Assembly: GCA_903954045.1 (NCBI GenBank)
Contig: CAJBMJ010000058.1
Location: forward strand, 1-38,976
Length of the DNA: 38,976 nt
Direction of reading: 5' to 3'
Source: an uncultured beta proteobacterium
GTDB lineage: Bacteria > Pseudomonadota > Gammaproteobacteria > Burkholderiales > Burkholderiaceae_C
In this document: in pieces, positions 8,623-17,456 of the stretch
Layout: each line of letters opens with the position of its first letter
How positions within the stretch are numbered: the stretch's first letter is position 1
The notes under the pieces: generated by a model
Told to the model about the DNA's origin: nothing
The model's database searches: none
The model's input: the letters and a program-made list of their open reading frames with translations, nothing else
Translations under genes and position numbers: made by a program

Positions 8623-10019
8623 TGCTCGCGCTAGTAGCTGTTATTTTGGCGAGTGGCGCAACCGGCGTATCGGCGGTCGAGCCTGCATCCAATGCCTCTG
8701 CCGCCAATGCTGTTGTATCTGTCATGAATTTACCGCGAGACTATCGCAACGCTTCGGTATTGCCCACCGTCTCAGCAAACGAGCAGCCCGAGGGGCCCGC
8801 AGCAAGTCGCTGGTGGCAACGCTTTGGCAGTGCCGAGCTCGACGCCCTGGTGGAGCAGGCGCTGCGCATGAACTCGGATTTGCGCATCGCCACCTTGCAG
8901 GTTGCGCAGGCCAAAATCCGCCTGGAGCAGAATAAGGCGGGGGCGCTCCCCACCATCCTGGCACCTATTCGCATGGCATCCCAAGGCAGCGGCGGCACCA
9001 CCGATACTCTTCAGAGTTCGCAATTGGGCTTGCAGGGAAGCTACCGGCTGGACATCTGGGGCGAGCAGCGCGCGTCTTCCGAATCAGCCCAGCAGCAGGT
9101 CTTGCGCGCCAGCTTTGACCGGGACAACGTGGAGCGTAATGTGGTGGGTGGGTTAGTCTCTGCCTACATAGCCTACCTGCTGGTTGGGGACAACGTGAGC
9201 ATGGCAGTGCAAAACGAGCAGGTGGCTAAAGAGATCTTGCAGACCGTGGAGAAGCGCATGGCGCTGGGTGATGCCACCCGGGATGAGATGGATCTGCAAA
9301 TGGGCAATTTGGCCCTACAGCAGGCCGCCTTGGCTAATCTGGAGAACCAGCGCGAGGACATGCGAACTACGATATCGCGGTTGGTGGGGGCGCTGCCGGC
9401 TGAATTGAATCTGACCGATAGGGGCATAGACGCGCTGAGGATCCCGCACGTGGAGGCCGGCATTCCATCGGCGCTACTGCTCAACAGGCCGGACGTGCGA
9501 ACGGTGGAGGCGCGCATGGCGGCGGCCAATGCAAACATTGAGATAGCCCGGGCAAGGCTGCTGCCCCCCATCGACCTGGTAGGACAGGCGGGCTACAGCG
9601 GGCTGACCGTGGCGCAACTTTTGCAGCCTCAAAGTTTGTTTTGGAACGCCGTGGCTTCCCTGTCCCTTACCATATTCGACGGTGGACGCCGCCAGGGCGA
9701 CAGGGCCCTGGCCCAGTCTGCGTACCAAGAAATGGTGGAAACCTATCGACAGACCGTCTACCAAGCCATTCGCGAAGTGGAAAGTGCGGTATCGAGCGTG
9801 CGCGCAGCCAACCTGCGGCTGGAAGCACATAAGCGTAGCACCCGCGCTGCCCTGAACATGTTCAAAACCGCCAGCGACGCATTCACACTGGGCGCCGTGG
9901 ATCTGACGACGCTGCTGGAAGCCCGTCGGAACTACCAGCGCAGCCAGGACGAGATGCAAAAGACAAAGGCGGAATTGCTCAGGGCCAGTGCGGGGTTGTC
10001 GTTGGCGGTGGGAGGCTGA
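8619..10019 (+). CDS. TolC-like outer membrane factor, NodT/OprM family
   Basis: SRWWQRFGSAELDALVEQALRMNSDLRIATLQVAQAKIRLEQNKAGALPTI and LLLNRPDVRTVEARMAAANANIEIARARLLPPIDLVGQAGY are typical of OMF proteins. Overlaps the HlyD gene. Confidence 0.92.
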   Translation: MMLALVAVILASGATGVSAVEPASNASAANAVVSVMNLPRDYRNASVLPTVSANEQPEGPAASRWWQRFGSAELDALVEQALRMNSDLRIATLQVAQAKIRLEQNKAGALPTILAPIRMASQGSGGTTDTLQSSQLGLQGSYRLDIWGEQRASSESAQQQVLRASFDRDNVERNVVGGLVSAYIAYLLVGDNVSMAVQNEQVAKEILQTVEKRMALGDATRDEMDLQMGNLALQQAALANLENQREDMRTTISRLVGALPAELNLTDRGIDALRIPHVEAGIPSALLLNRPDVRTVEARMAAANANIEIARARLLPPIDLVGQAGYSGLTVAQLLQPQSLFWNAVASLSLTIFDGGRRQGDRALAQSAYQEMVETYRQTVYQAIREVESAVSSVRAANLRLEAHKRSTRAALNMFKTASDAFTLGAVDLTTLLEARRNYQRSQDEMQKTKAELLRASAGLSLAVGG

Positions 10020-10032
10020 GCCTCATGGCGAA

Positions 10033-11049
10033 CTACGCACCGTTGTAGTCTGATTCATCAGTCGCATGAAATATCAGGTGCCTGAGCTGTTCTACTGTCA
10101 GGAAATCGATGTTGCTGCCACTGTCGTAGGCATAGCCCGCCGGTACAGGTTTCGCACCGTGGGCAGCGCAATAGTCTTCCAATGTGCTCGCACCGGCTGG
10201 GGGCAATATCGCAAAATATTTGCCGAGGTCCACGGTATTGAAGCTGTCGCTGCCCGTAATCATTTCCTCGTGAATTTTCTCCCCGGGACGAATTCCGACA
10301 ATGCGTTGCTCGCATTCCGGGCCGATGGCAGTGGCCACATCGGTGATCCGGTAGCTGGGGATTTTGGGAACGAAAATCTCCCCGCCTTGGGCCCGATCCA
10401 GAGCCCAGAGAACCATGTCCACTCCGTCCTGGAGACTGATGTTGAAGCGGGTCATTGCCGGATCCGTAATGGGCAATACGCCTGTCTTGAGGCGTTCCAG
10501 AAAGAAGGGAATGACTGAGCCTCGGCTGCCCATGACATTGCCATAGCGCACCACACTGAATCGCAGATCGCGTGCTCCCTTGAAATTATTGGCAGCGGTA
10601 AATAGCTTGTCCGAACAAAGTTTGGTAGCGCCATACAGGTTGATGGGCGCAGCAGCCTTGTCAGTGGATAGTGCAACTACACGCCTAACACCAGTATCCA
10701 AGCACGCCTCGATGACATTTTGTGCACCCATGATATTGGTCTTGATGCATTCAAACGGGTTGTATTCCGCCGCCGGGACCTGCTTGAGTGCGGCAGCATG
10801 GATCACGATATTGACGCCCTCCATGGCCCGTCGCAGGCGGTCTGCATCGCGAACATCGCCAATAAAGTAGCGCAGTGCAGGGTATTGAGACACCGGAAAG
10901 CGCTGTGACATTTCGAACTGTTTCAGTTCATCCCGGCTGAAAATAACCAGGCGCTTGACGGCAGGGTACCGTTCAAGAACTTTTTTTACGAATGCCTTGC
11001 CGAAGGATCCGGTTCCGCCGGTGATAAGGATAGATGTGTTGTTGAGCAT
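10033..11049 (-). CDS. pseB: UDP-N-acetylglucosamine 4,6-dehydratase (inverting), PseB-like
   Basis: MLNNTSILITGGTGSFGKAFVKKVLE, FSRDELKQFEM, HAAALKQVPAAEYNPFECIKTNIMGAQNVIEAC, LSTDKAAAPINLYGATKLCSDKLF. Confidence 0.9.
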   Translation of the reverse strand: MLNNTSILITGGTGSFGKAFVKKVLERYPAVKRLVIFSRDELKQFEMSQRFPVSQYPALRYFIGDVRDADRLRRAMEGVNIVIHAAALKQVPAAEYNPFECIKTNIMGAQNVIEACLDTGVRRVVALSTDKAAAPINLYGATKLCSDKLFTAANNFKGARDLRFSVVRYGNVMGSRGSVIPFFLERLKTGVLPITDPAMTRFNISLQDGVDMVLWALDRAQGGEIFVPKIPSYRITDVATAIGPECEQRIVGIRPGEKIHEEMITGSDSFNTVDLGKYFAILPPAGASTLEDYCAAHGAKPVPAGYAYDSGSNIDFLTVEQLRHLIFHATDESDYNGA

Positions 11050-11197
11050 GGTTCACCTGTTGTCCGCCAATGCCATGGGAAGGATGTGCCTGATTACCCC
11101 GGCGTCATAGCATAACCTCTGTGCTTGTCGCATTTGCAGCGAAGGATTCCCGGCCCGGCTTGGTGTTGACTCGAATTGGAATCCCTGTCGCAGAGAT

Positions 11198-11213
11198 TGG
11201 CACTTTTAATGCT
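11198..11213 (+). promoter_or_regulatory. Candidate sigma-54 (-24/-12) promoter TGGCACttttaATGCTG
   Basis: Exact TGGCAC -24 box and GG-N10-GC spacing in the intergenic region upstream of the 11399 gene. Confidence 0.5.
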
Positions 11214-11398
11214 GTAGGCAGCACTTCTCACATGCATGTGCAACACATTGCCCATGCAGTCGATTCAGTGGTGTGGCGCGCAGTTTGGATGCCGGAGGTC
11301 GCATAATGCTCAGACTTGGCCGTGCGCGGACACAACCAGGCGATGAATGCATATTTCTTTAGTTGGCACTGGTTCAAGATAATTGGAATGGAGACGCG

Positions 11399-13105
11399 AT
11401 GAGTGGGGAACTTGAAAATATCATTGTGCTAACCAATTATCGTGATATTCCGCCTGCGATATTGGTTACTAAAGGGTTGTCAAATTTCCGCGTTATTACC
11501 CATGACCCGCATGTGGTGGATCTGGCTGCAGCGCAGGGGTTGGGTTCCGTTGAGCTCGTGAATTGGGAAGGCTGTCCTGATTTTTCCGGAATTGTGGATG
11601 AAGTGACTGCCGCACTGGAGTCCGCCGAAACCGAACTTGCCATTGCAGCACGCCGGACGCACCCGGAGGTATCTGTTCAGGCTTGGCAGTACTGGAGTTT
11701 GAGCCACATATTCATGATATTTATCTGGTACCGCGGAATGTGGCGGGATCTGCCTAAGAATCCCGATGCCACCTATTATGTTTTTATCTATGACAATGTG
11801 GATTCCTTGCCCGGCTGGAATTTTTTGTCTGCGCTGATGCTATTAGAAGTGCTGACTAATGCTGGCATCAAGTTCTCGGCGTACAGTTATGGCAAAGACG
11901 CAAAGTCACTTGAATACAAAATTCCGGATTTGTCGAAAATAAACTCGACAGATTCCAAAGAATACCTGTTAACCCACATTCCAACATGCTCCTACGATAG
12001 CGTGTATTTCAATGAGGAGATTCTGGCATCAGGCAAAGGGGTTATCAATCTGGAGTCTGCGTTGTTTAATGTGCCTGTCCTGGTTGGGCAATCTCTGTCG
12101 TTGATTGACGCGGACCAGACGCTTCAATCGTTCCCGCACGATACTCAGCAGCGCATTCTTGCGTTTGTGCAGGATATTCAAATTGTTTTGAGTGGTATTT
12201 TTGGGAAAAATATCCGGAGTGTGGTTTTCGCCGAAAGGCAGGTTAACCATATTGCGCGGGCGTTTCAGGCGCAAATGGTTTTTTACCACTCTCAAGTAAA
12301 TCACCTGACCAGTTTAAAGCCATCAAAAATACTGCTGTCGGACCACGATACGGCCATACACGGACCACTCATCTCCTACGCGCAATTGCATAGTATTCCC
12401 GTGGTCCTGATTCCGCATTCCAAACGTACTAATGCCCTGCCGTACCACTATGACAATATCGTGTGTCTGCATCACCCGATGCAAAGTGCAGTTATATGTA
12501 ATGGCAAGGGAACTGCATTATTGAGTCTTGCAATGTGCTATCCGGAAGTGCTTCAGGGCAGCAGCACTTCCTCGCGTCTGGGGAGCATCGGAATTCTGCT
12601 CAATGAGTTGTGTTGCTGCGATCTTGGCATTTACTACGCCAGCATCACACCATACACCGAGGGTTTGGCAGAAATTGCCCGGTGGTGTGACGCTCATGGC
12701 GTGAGGCTGAACATCCGGTGCAGGCCGAATTCCCCTTTGTTGGCCTTGCTTTCCGAGGCAACGGGACTGGCCGTGGATCAACTGGACCACTCCAGACGGA
12801 TTGCGCTGGATGATTTTGCCGGCGGCATCGATCTGTGCCTGATGTACGGCTCGCCCACATCCGGCGTCATCAATTTTCTGCAGAAGTCCAAGCCTGTGAT
12901 TGGCACGGTTTCTCAACCGCTGGCCTCTGTAGAGTCATCGACGGTGAGCGCGGATATCGTGCCATGTCACGGAATACGGGAGACACTGGATTTGTTGACG
13001 TCCTTTTATTCCGATCCTGCGGTATTTCTCCAGTTCCGAAACAGGCAATTCAGCCGGTATGTTGCCGGATTTTCCGAAAGTCATCCGTTGCGTAAATTCT
13101 TATGA
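11399..13105 (+). CDS. Uncharacterised protein, possible GT-B-like glycosyltransferase in a nonulosonic-acid cluster
   Basis: Long ORF with ATG at 11399 (track start 11363 is TTG). C-terminal half has KILLSDHDTAIHGPLISYAQLHSIPVVLIPHSKR and GGIDLCLMYGSPTSGVINFLQKSKPVIGTV, resembling GT-B donor-binding halves. No specific family recognised. Confidence 0.5.
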   Translation: MSGELENIIVLTNYRDIPPAILVTKGLSNFRVITHDPHVVDLAAAQGLGSVELVNWEGCPDFSGIVDEVTAALESAETELAIAARRTHPEVSVQAWQYWSLSHIFMIFIWYRGMWRDLPKNPDATYYVFIYDNVDSLPGWNFLSALMLLEVLTNAGIKFSAYSYGKDAKSLEYKIPDLSKINSTDSKEYLLTHIPTCSYDSVYFNEEILASGKGVINLESALFNVPVLVGQSLSLIDADQTLQSFPHDTQQRILAFVQDIQIVLSGIFGKNIRSVVFAERQVNHIARAFQAQMVFYHSQVNHLTSLKPSKILLSDHDTAIHGPLISYAQLHSIPVVLIPHSKRTNALPYHYDNIVCLHHPMQSAVICNGKGTALLSLAMCYPEVLQGSSTSSRLGSIGILLNELCCCDLGIYYASITPYTEGLAEIARWCDAHGVRLNIRCRPNSPLLALLSEATGLAVDQLDHSRRIALDDFAGGIDLCLMYGSPTSGVINFLQKSKPVIGTVSQPLASVESSTVSADIVPCHGIRETLDLLTSFYSDPAVFLQFRNRQFSRYVAGFSESHPLRKFL

Positions 13106-14259
13106 ATGCAATGCCTATGATTCCTTATGGTCGGCAGTCCATCGATGAAGACGACATCGCGGCAGTCGTAGCGACACTTCGCTCAGCGTTCCTGACGCAG
13201 GGCCCTGCTGTTGCACAGTTCGAAGCCGCGCTGTGCAGCTATACGGGAGCGACCTACTGCGTCGCAGTCTGCAATGCCACGGCGGGTTTGCATATGGCGG
13301 TGGCCGCACTGGAGTTGCCGGCAGGTTCTGAAGGTGTGACATCTCCCAACACCTTTCTCGCCAGCGCCAATTGCATGGCCTATTGCAACGTGAAGCCTGT
13401 TTTTGCGGATATTGAGCCGCAGCACTTCAATATCGATCCGGTTGAAGTGCAAGCGCGCATCACGGATGCCACACGGGTGCTGGTACCTGTGCATTTTGCG
13501 GGGCATCCGGCGGACATGGTGGCTATTGCGGAGATTGCCCGGAAACATCGACTTCGAGTGATAGAAGACGCCGCCCACGCGATCGGCTCGCGGTACGAAG
13601 ATGGTGGCATGGTGGGCAACTGCCGTCACAGCGACATGACGGTTTTTTCATTCCATCCGGTCAAGACCATCACCACGGGAGAGGGCGGGGCCATCACAAC
13701 CAATGACCCGGAGTTGTATCGCCGCCTGCTGCGGTTGCGCTCTCACGGCATGACCAAAGACCCGCAGGAACTCACCAGCAACCCCGGACCCTGGTACTAC
13801 GAGATGCAGAGCCTGGGCTTCAACTACCGCCTGACAGACTTGCAGGCAGCACTGGGCATCACACAACTGGCCAAGCTGGACCAGTTTGCCGCCCGCCGCA
13901 AAGCCATCATTGCACAGTACAACCGGAGTTTTTCTCAGCTGGATTGGATGCAGGCCCCCCTCCAGCAAGGAGGCGTGGACGCGTGTTTCCACCTGTATGC
14001 AACGCAGATTGACTTTCCCCGGCTGGGCAAAACCCGCCAGCAGGCGATGCAGTTGCTGCTGGCGCAAGGCGTGGGAACGCAAGTGCATTACATCCCGGTG
14101 CACACGCAGCCGTGGTACCGGTCTACTTACGGGTACCAAATGGGGGACTATCCTGCAGCGGAATCCTACTACGAGCGGGCCTTGAGCCTGCCACTTTTTC
14201 CTGCCATGAGCGACGCCGAGGTGGCTCGCGTGGTGACAGCAATCCAGAGCCTGCCATGA
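13102..14259 (+). CDS. pseC: PseC-like DegT/DnrJ/EryC1 PLP-dependent sugar aminotransferase
   Basis: IPYGRQSIDEDDIAAVVATLRSAFLTQGPAVAQFE, SPNTFLASANCMAYCNVKPVFADIEP, VIEDAAHAIGSRY, FSFHPVKTITTGEGGAITTND. Confidence 0.88.
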   Translation: MNAMPMIPYGRQSIDEDDIAAVVATLRSAFLTQGPAVAQFEAALCSYTGATYCVAVCNATAGLHMAVAALELPAGSEGVTSPNTFLASANCMAYCNVKPVFADIEPQHFNIDPVEVQARITDATRVLVPVHFAGHPADMVAIAEIARKHRLRVIEDAAHAIGSRYEDGGMVGNCRHSDMTVFSFHPVKTITTGEGGAITTNDPELYRRLLRLRSHGMTKDPQELTSNPGPWYYEMQSLGFNYRLTDLQAALGITQLAKLDQFAARRKAIIAQYNRSFSQLDWMQAPLQQGGVDACFHLYATQIDFPRLGKTRQQAMQLLLAQGVGTQVHYIPVHTQPWYRSTYGYQMGDYPAAESYYERALSLPLFPAMSDAEVARVVTAIQSLP

Positions 14260-15143
14260 CGCAGCTGGCGCTGGGCACGGTTCAATTCGGAACAGACTAC
14301 GGCATTACCAATCGCAGTGGCCGTGTGGCGGAGCAGGAGGTTCGGGAGATTGTGCTTGCCGCGGTGAATGCAGGCGTCTCAGTCCTTGATACCGCAGCAG
14401 CCTACGGAGATGCTGAGTACGTCGTGGGAAGGTGCCTTCCTCCAGGCTCACGCCTGCGTATCATCACAAAAACCGTCCCTTTGCGCACGGAGCACATTGA
14501 CTCCGGATCACTCAACAAGGTGTCCCAAGGGATTGAGCGGAGCATGGAATTGCTCATGCGCCCACAGCTCGACGGTGTCATGGTGCACCACGCCAAAGAC
14601 CTATTGGTACCAGGAGGCGACAAGCTGTTTGCCCTGTTGCAGGCCGAACAGGCCCAGGGCCGGATTGGAAAGATTGGCGTATCGGTTTATGGCACGGCAG
14701 AACTTGCCGCCTTGGTGCCGCGTTACCCGATTGAACTGGTGCAGTTGCCCCTCAATGTGCTTGACCAGCGCCTGCTCACTGCAGGGTGGATCCACCGGCT
14801 GCATGAAGCCGGGGTGGAGATTCACGTGCGATCTGCCTTCCTGCAAGGCACCTTGCTGGCCGATGCCGGCTCTTTGCCTGACCGGATTGGCGTTATCAAA
14901 GCCGGTGTCCGGAACTTTCAGAATGTCTGCTCCGGTGCAGGGCTGGATCGAACAGAAATGTGCCTCGGCTTCCTGCAATCTCTCCAGGGTATCAGCTACG
15001 TCGTCTGTGGCGTCGCTGGATTGCAGCAATTTTCCGAGATTGCGGCTGCCTGGGAACGCTGCAAAGCCCTTGCCGCAGCGGACTATGCCCCATTTGCACT
15101 TCCCGACCATCCTTACCTGAGCCCGGCAAATTGGCCCCGCTAA
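14256..15143 (+). CDS. Aldo/keto reductase
   Basis: LALGTVQFGTDYGITNRSGRVAEQEVREIVLAAVNAGVSVLDTAAAYGDAE and VMVHHAKDLL match the AKR fold with catalytic D/Y/K/H. ATGA overlap with pseC supports a start at 14256 rather than 14112. Confidence 0.85.
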   Translation: MTQLALGTVQFGTDYGITNRSGRVAEQEVREIVLAAVNAGVSVLDTAAAYGDAEYVVGRCLPPGSRLRIITKTVPLRTEHIDSGSLNKVSQGIERSMELLMRPQLDGVMVHHAKDLLVPGGDKLFALLQAEQAQGRIGKIGVSVYGTAELAALVPRYPIELVQLPLNVLDQRLLTAGWIHRLHEAGVEIHVRSAFLQGTLLADAGSLPDRIGVIKAGVRNFQNVCSGAGLDRTEMCLGFLQSLQGISYVVCGVAGLQQFSEIAAAWERCKALAAADYAPFALPDHPYLSPANWPR

Positions 15144-15368
15144 AAGCAGACTTTTTATGCCTACTTTTGGGACTATTTACGTCCGATTGTGGTTAAGGTT
15201 ACGGGGTTGCTCTTTATCCGCCCGATTTACGGCCCAGACCACCATGCTGCTTTACACGCCCAAGACGAACGACAACTATGTTGAGTTATCGTTGAACAAC
15301 GCTTTTGATGATGGAATTCAGAATAAATCCTGCCCCATCGGCTGGTTGTGCGTTGCGGAAAAACCCGT

Positions 15369-16127
15369 ATGAAACCTGTTGCCATCATCCAGGCCCGGAT
15401 GAGTTCCACCCGCCTTCCTGGAAAGGTGCTCATGCCGCTTGCGGGCAAACCTGTTCTTGCACACGTGGTGGAGCGGCTTGCCTATTGCCGAACCCTGCAG
15501 GGTGTATTGGTTGCCACGTCGACGCATCCAAGTGACGATGCCATTGAGCAATTTTGCAGCGCGCAAGGAATCAGGTGCTACCGCGGCAGCCTGGACGATG
15601 TGCTGGACCGCTATTACCAGAGTGCGCTGCTTCTGGGTGCCGACCCGATCGTCCGCATCACTGCTGACTGCCCCGCCATTGATCCGGTGGTGGTGGATGC
15701 TGTGGTGGCTGGATTTCTGGCCGGGAACTTTGACCTGTACGGACTCGCCGGTGAGTTTCCGGATGGTCTGGACTGCACCGTGTTTGGCTTTTCTGCCCTG
15801 GAGCGCGCCTGGAAAGAGGCCCGCCTGCGATCAGAAAGAGAGCATGTGGGGCCCTATATAGAAAACCATCCGGAGTTGTTCCGTAATGGAGGCTTGCACC
15901 TCTTTCACGGTCTGGCACACCAGCGGTGGACGCTGGACGAGCCCAGAGACTTTCAGCTTCTGAGAGCGATCTTTGATCGCCTCTACACACCCGAGAAACC
16001 GTTTCTTGCCCATGAGGTATTGGAAATGCTTTCGCGTGAGCCAGAATTGATGGCTGCCAACTCCGGCATTGTCCGGAATGCGGGTTATTTGAAATCATTG
16101 GAAAGCGACGGAGTGGAAACACCATGA
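15369..16127 (+). CDS. SpsF-like cytidylyltransferase family protein
   Basis: KPVAIIQARMSSTRLPGKVLMPLAGKPVLAHVVERL, YRGSLDDVLDRYYQSA, IVRITADCPAIDP, EFPDGLDCTVFGFSALERAW. Confidence 0.87.
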   Translation: MKPVAIIQARMSSTRLPGKVLMPLAGKPVLAHVVERLAYCRTLQGVLVATSTHPSDDAIEQFCSAQGIRCYRGSLDDVLDRYYQSALLLGADPIVRITADCPAIDPVVVDAVVAGFLAGNFDLYGLAGEFPDGLDCTVFGFSALERAWKEARLRSEREHVGPYIENHPELFRNGGLHLFHGLAHQRWTLDEPRDFQLLRAIFDRLYTPEKPFLAHEVLEMLSREPELMAANSGIVRNAGYLKSLESDGVETP

Positions 16128-17452
16128 ATTCCCTGGAAGAACTGATGACTGGAAGTGGCGTTGAGCTCTACCGGCGGGCCAAAACGCTCATGCCTGGAGG
16201 CACGCAATTGCTCTCCAAGCGGCCTGAAATGTTTGCGCCCGAGGTCTGGCCGTCGTACTACTCCAAAGCCAAGGGTAGCCGCGTGTGGGACATGGATGGG
16301 CGTGAGTTCATCGACATGTCCATCATGGCAGTAGGGGCCTGTATCCTGGGTTACGCCGACGATGAAGTCGATGATGCCGTGGTTTCGGCGATTCGCAGGG
16401 GAGTCAACAGCACCCTCAATTGTCCGGAAGAAGTGGAGCTGGCCGAAGCCTTGGTAACACTGCACCCGTGGTTTGATATGGTTCGGTACGCCCGCAGCGG
16501 AGGTGAAGCCATGGGCCTGGCCATTCGCGTGGCGCGGGCCTCCACCAAGCGCGATGTGGTGATGTTCAGTGGCTACCACGGTTGGAACGACTGGTACCTG
16601 GCGGCGAATCTTGCTGATGATGCCGCACTGGATGGGCAGCTGATGCCGGGGTTGCAGCCCAACGGTGTGCCCCGCGGTCTGACCGGAACGGCGATTTCCT
16701 TTGATGCGAACAACATAGAGTCCCTGCGGGAAAAGGTGCGGGGCAAAGAAAATCAGATCGCTGCCATCGTGATTGAGCCGGCGCGTGGCGAGGATGCCCC
16801 GCCCGGGTACCTGCAGGCGCTGCGCGAACTGGCGTCGGAAATCGGTGCGGTCCTGGTCTTTGATGAAATCACCAGCGGATTTCGCATGTGTGCCGGGGGA
16901 ATTCACCGCAATTACGGCGTGTACCCCGACCTTGCGGTGTTTGCCAAGTCCATGGCCAATGGCTATGCCATGTCCGTGGTCATGGGAGTGGAAAAGGTCA
17001 TGCAGGCAGCGCAAACGACATTTATCTCCAGTACCAACTGGACGGACCGGGTCGGTCCGACAGCAGCGTTGGCCACCCTCAAAAAGTACCAGCGGGAGCA
17101 TGTTGAGAAGCACCTGATTGCCACGGGCAATCGCGTAAAAGACATCTGGCGTCAGGCCGCAGTTCGCAGCGGTCTTGAGATCAACGTGACCGGGTTGCCT
17201 TCCCTGGGAGCTTTTGGCTTCAAGGCACGCCACCCGATGGGAATGAACACGCGCTTTACCATCGAAATGCTGAAAGAGGGGTTCCTCGGGTTCAGGCAGT
17301 TCAAACCATCTTTTGCGCACCAGTCCGACGATCTGGACCGCTACCAGAAGGCAGTTGAGCGGATCTTTCCCTTGCTGGCGGCCGATCTGGAGTGCACGGA
17401 GTTACGTACTCCCAAGCACCACTCCGGTTTCCAGCGTCTGACCAAGGAATAG
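16124..17452 (+). CDS. Glutamate-1-semialdehyde aminomutase-like class III aminotransferase
   Basis: LMPGGTQLLSKRPEMFAPEVWPSYYSKAKGSRVWDMDGREFIDMSIMAVGACILGY, RYARSGGEAMGLAIRVARA, LVFDEITSGFRM, FAKSMANGYAMSVVMG (PLP Lys). Confidence 0.87.
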   Translation: MNSLEELMTGSGVELYRRAKTLMPGGTQLLSKRPEMFAPEVWPSYYSKAKGSRVWDMDGREFIDMSIMAVGACILGYADDEVDDAVVSAIRRGVNSTLNCPEEVELAEALVTLHPWFDMVRYARSGGEAMGLAIRVARASTKRDVVMFSGYHGWNDWYLAANLADDAALDGQLMPGLQPNGVPRGLTGTAISFDANNIESLREKVRGKENQIAAIVIEPARGEDAPPGYLQALRELASEIGAVLVFDEITSGFRMCAGGIHRNYGVYPDLAVFAKSMANGYAMSVVMGVEKVMQAAQTTFISSTNWTDRVGPTAALATLKKYQREHVEKHLIATGNRVKDIWRQAAVRSGLEINVTGLPSLGAFGFKARHPMGMNTRFTIEMLKEGFLGFRQFKPSFAHQSDDLDRYQKAVERIFPLLAADLECTELRTPKHHSGFQRLTKE

Positions 17453-17456
17453 CCCC

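Noticed and set aside
11363-11385. Second TGGCAC (ttggcactggttcaag) as sigma-54 site
   Set aside because: No GC at the -12 position with correct spacing; only the 11198 site keeps GG-N10-GC.
14112-14255. N-terminal extension of the AKR ORF (MVPVYLRVPNGG...RGDSNPEPA)
   Set aside because: Lies inside pseC in a different frame; the AKR fold begins at MTQLALGTVQFG, so the start is 14256.
14368-15120. 250-aa plus-strand ORF in another frame over the aldo/keto reductase
   Set aside because: Cys/Ser/Pro-rich shadow translation; the AKR frame has clear catalytic motifs and an ATGA-coupled start.
15190-15240. Possible sigma-28-like promoter (TAAGGTTA...GCCCGATT)
   Set aside because: Spacing between the boxes is clearly longer than the canonical ~11 nt between TAAAGTTT and GCCGATAA.
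15157-15372. 71-aa ORF in the AKR-SpsF gap
   Set aside because: No recognisable domain and overlaps the SpsF-like start; not supported as a gene.
16085-17320. 411-aa minus-strand ORF antisense to the HemL-like gene
   Set aside because: Translation is low-complexity in character (many His/Arg/Gly) with no recognisable domain; it mirrors a well-supported plus-strand class III aminotransferase and looks like a codon-bias shadow.
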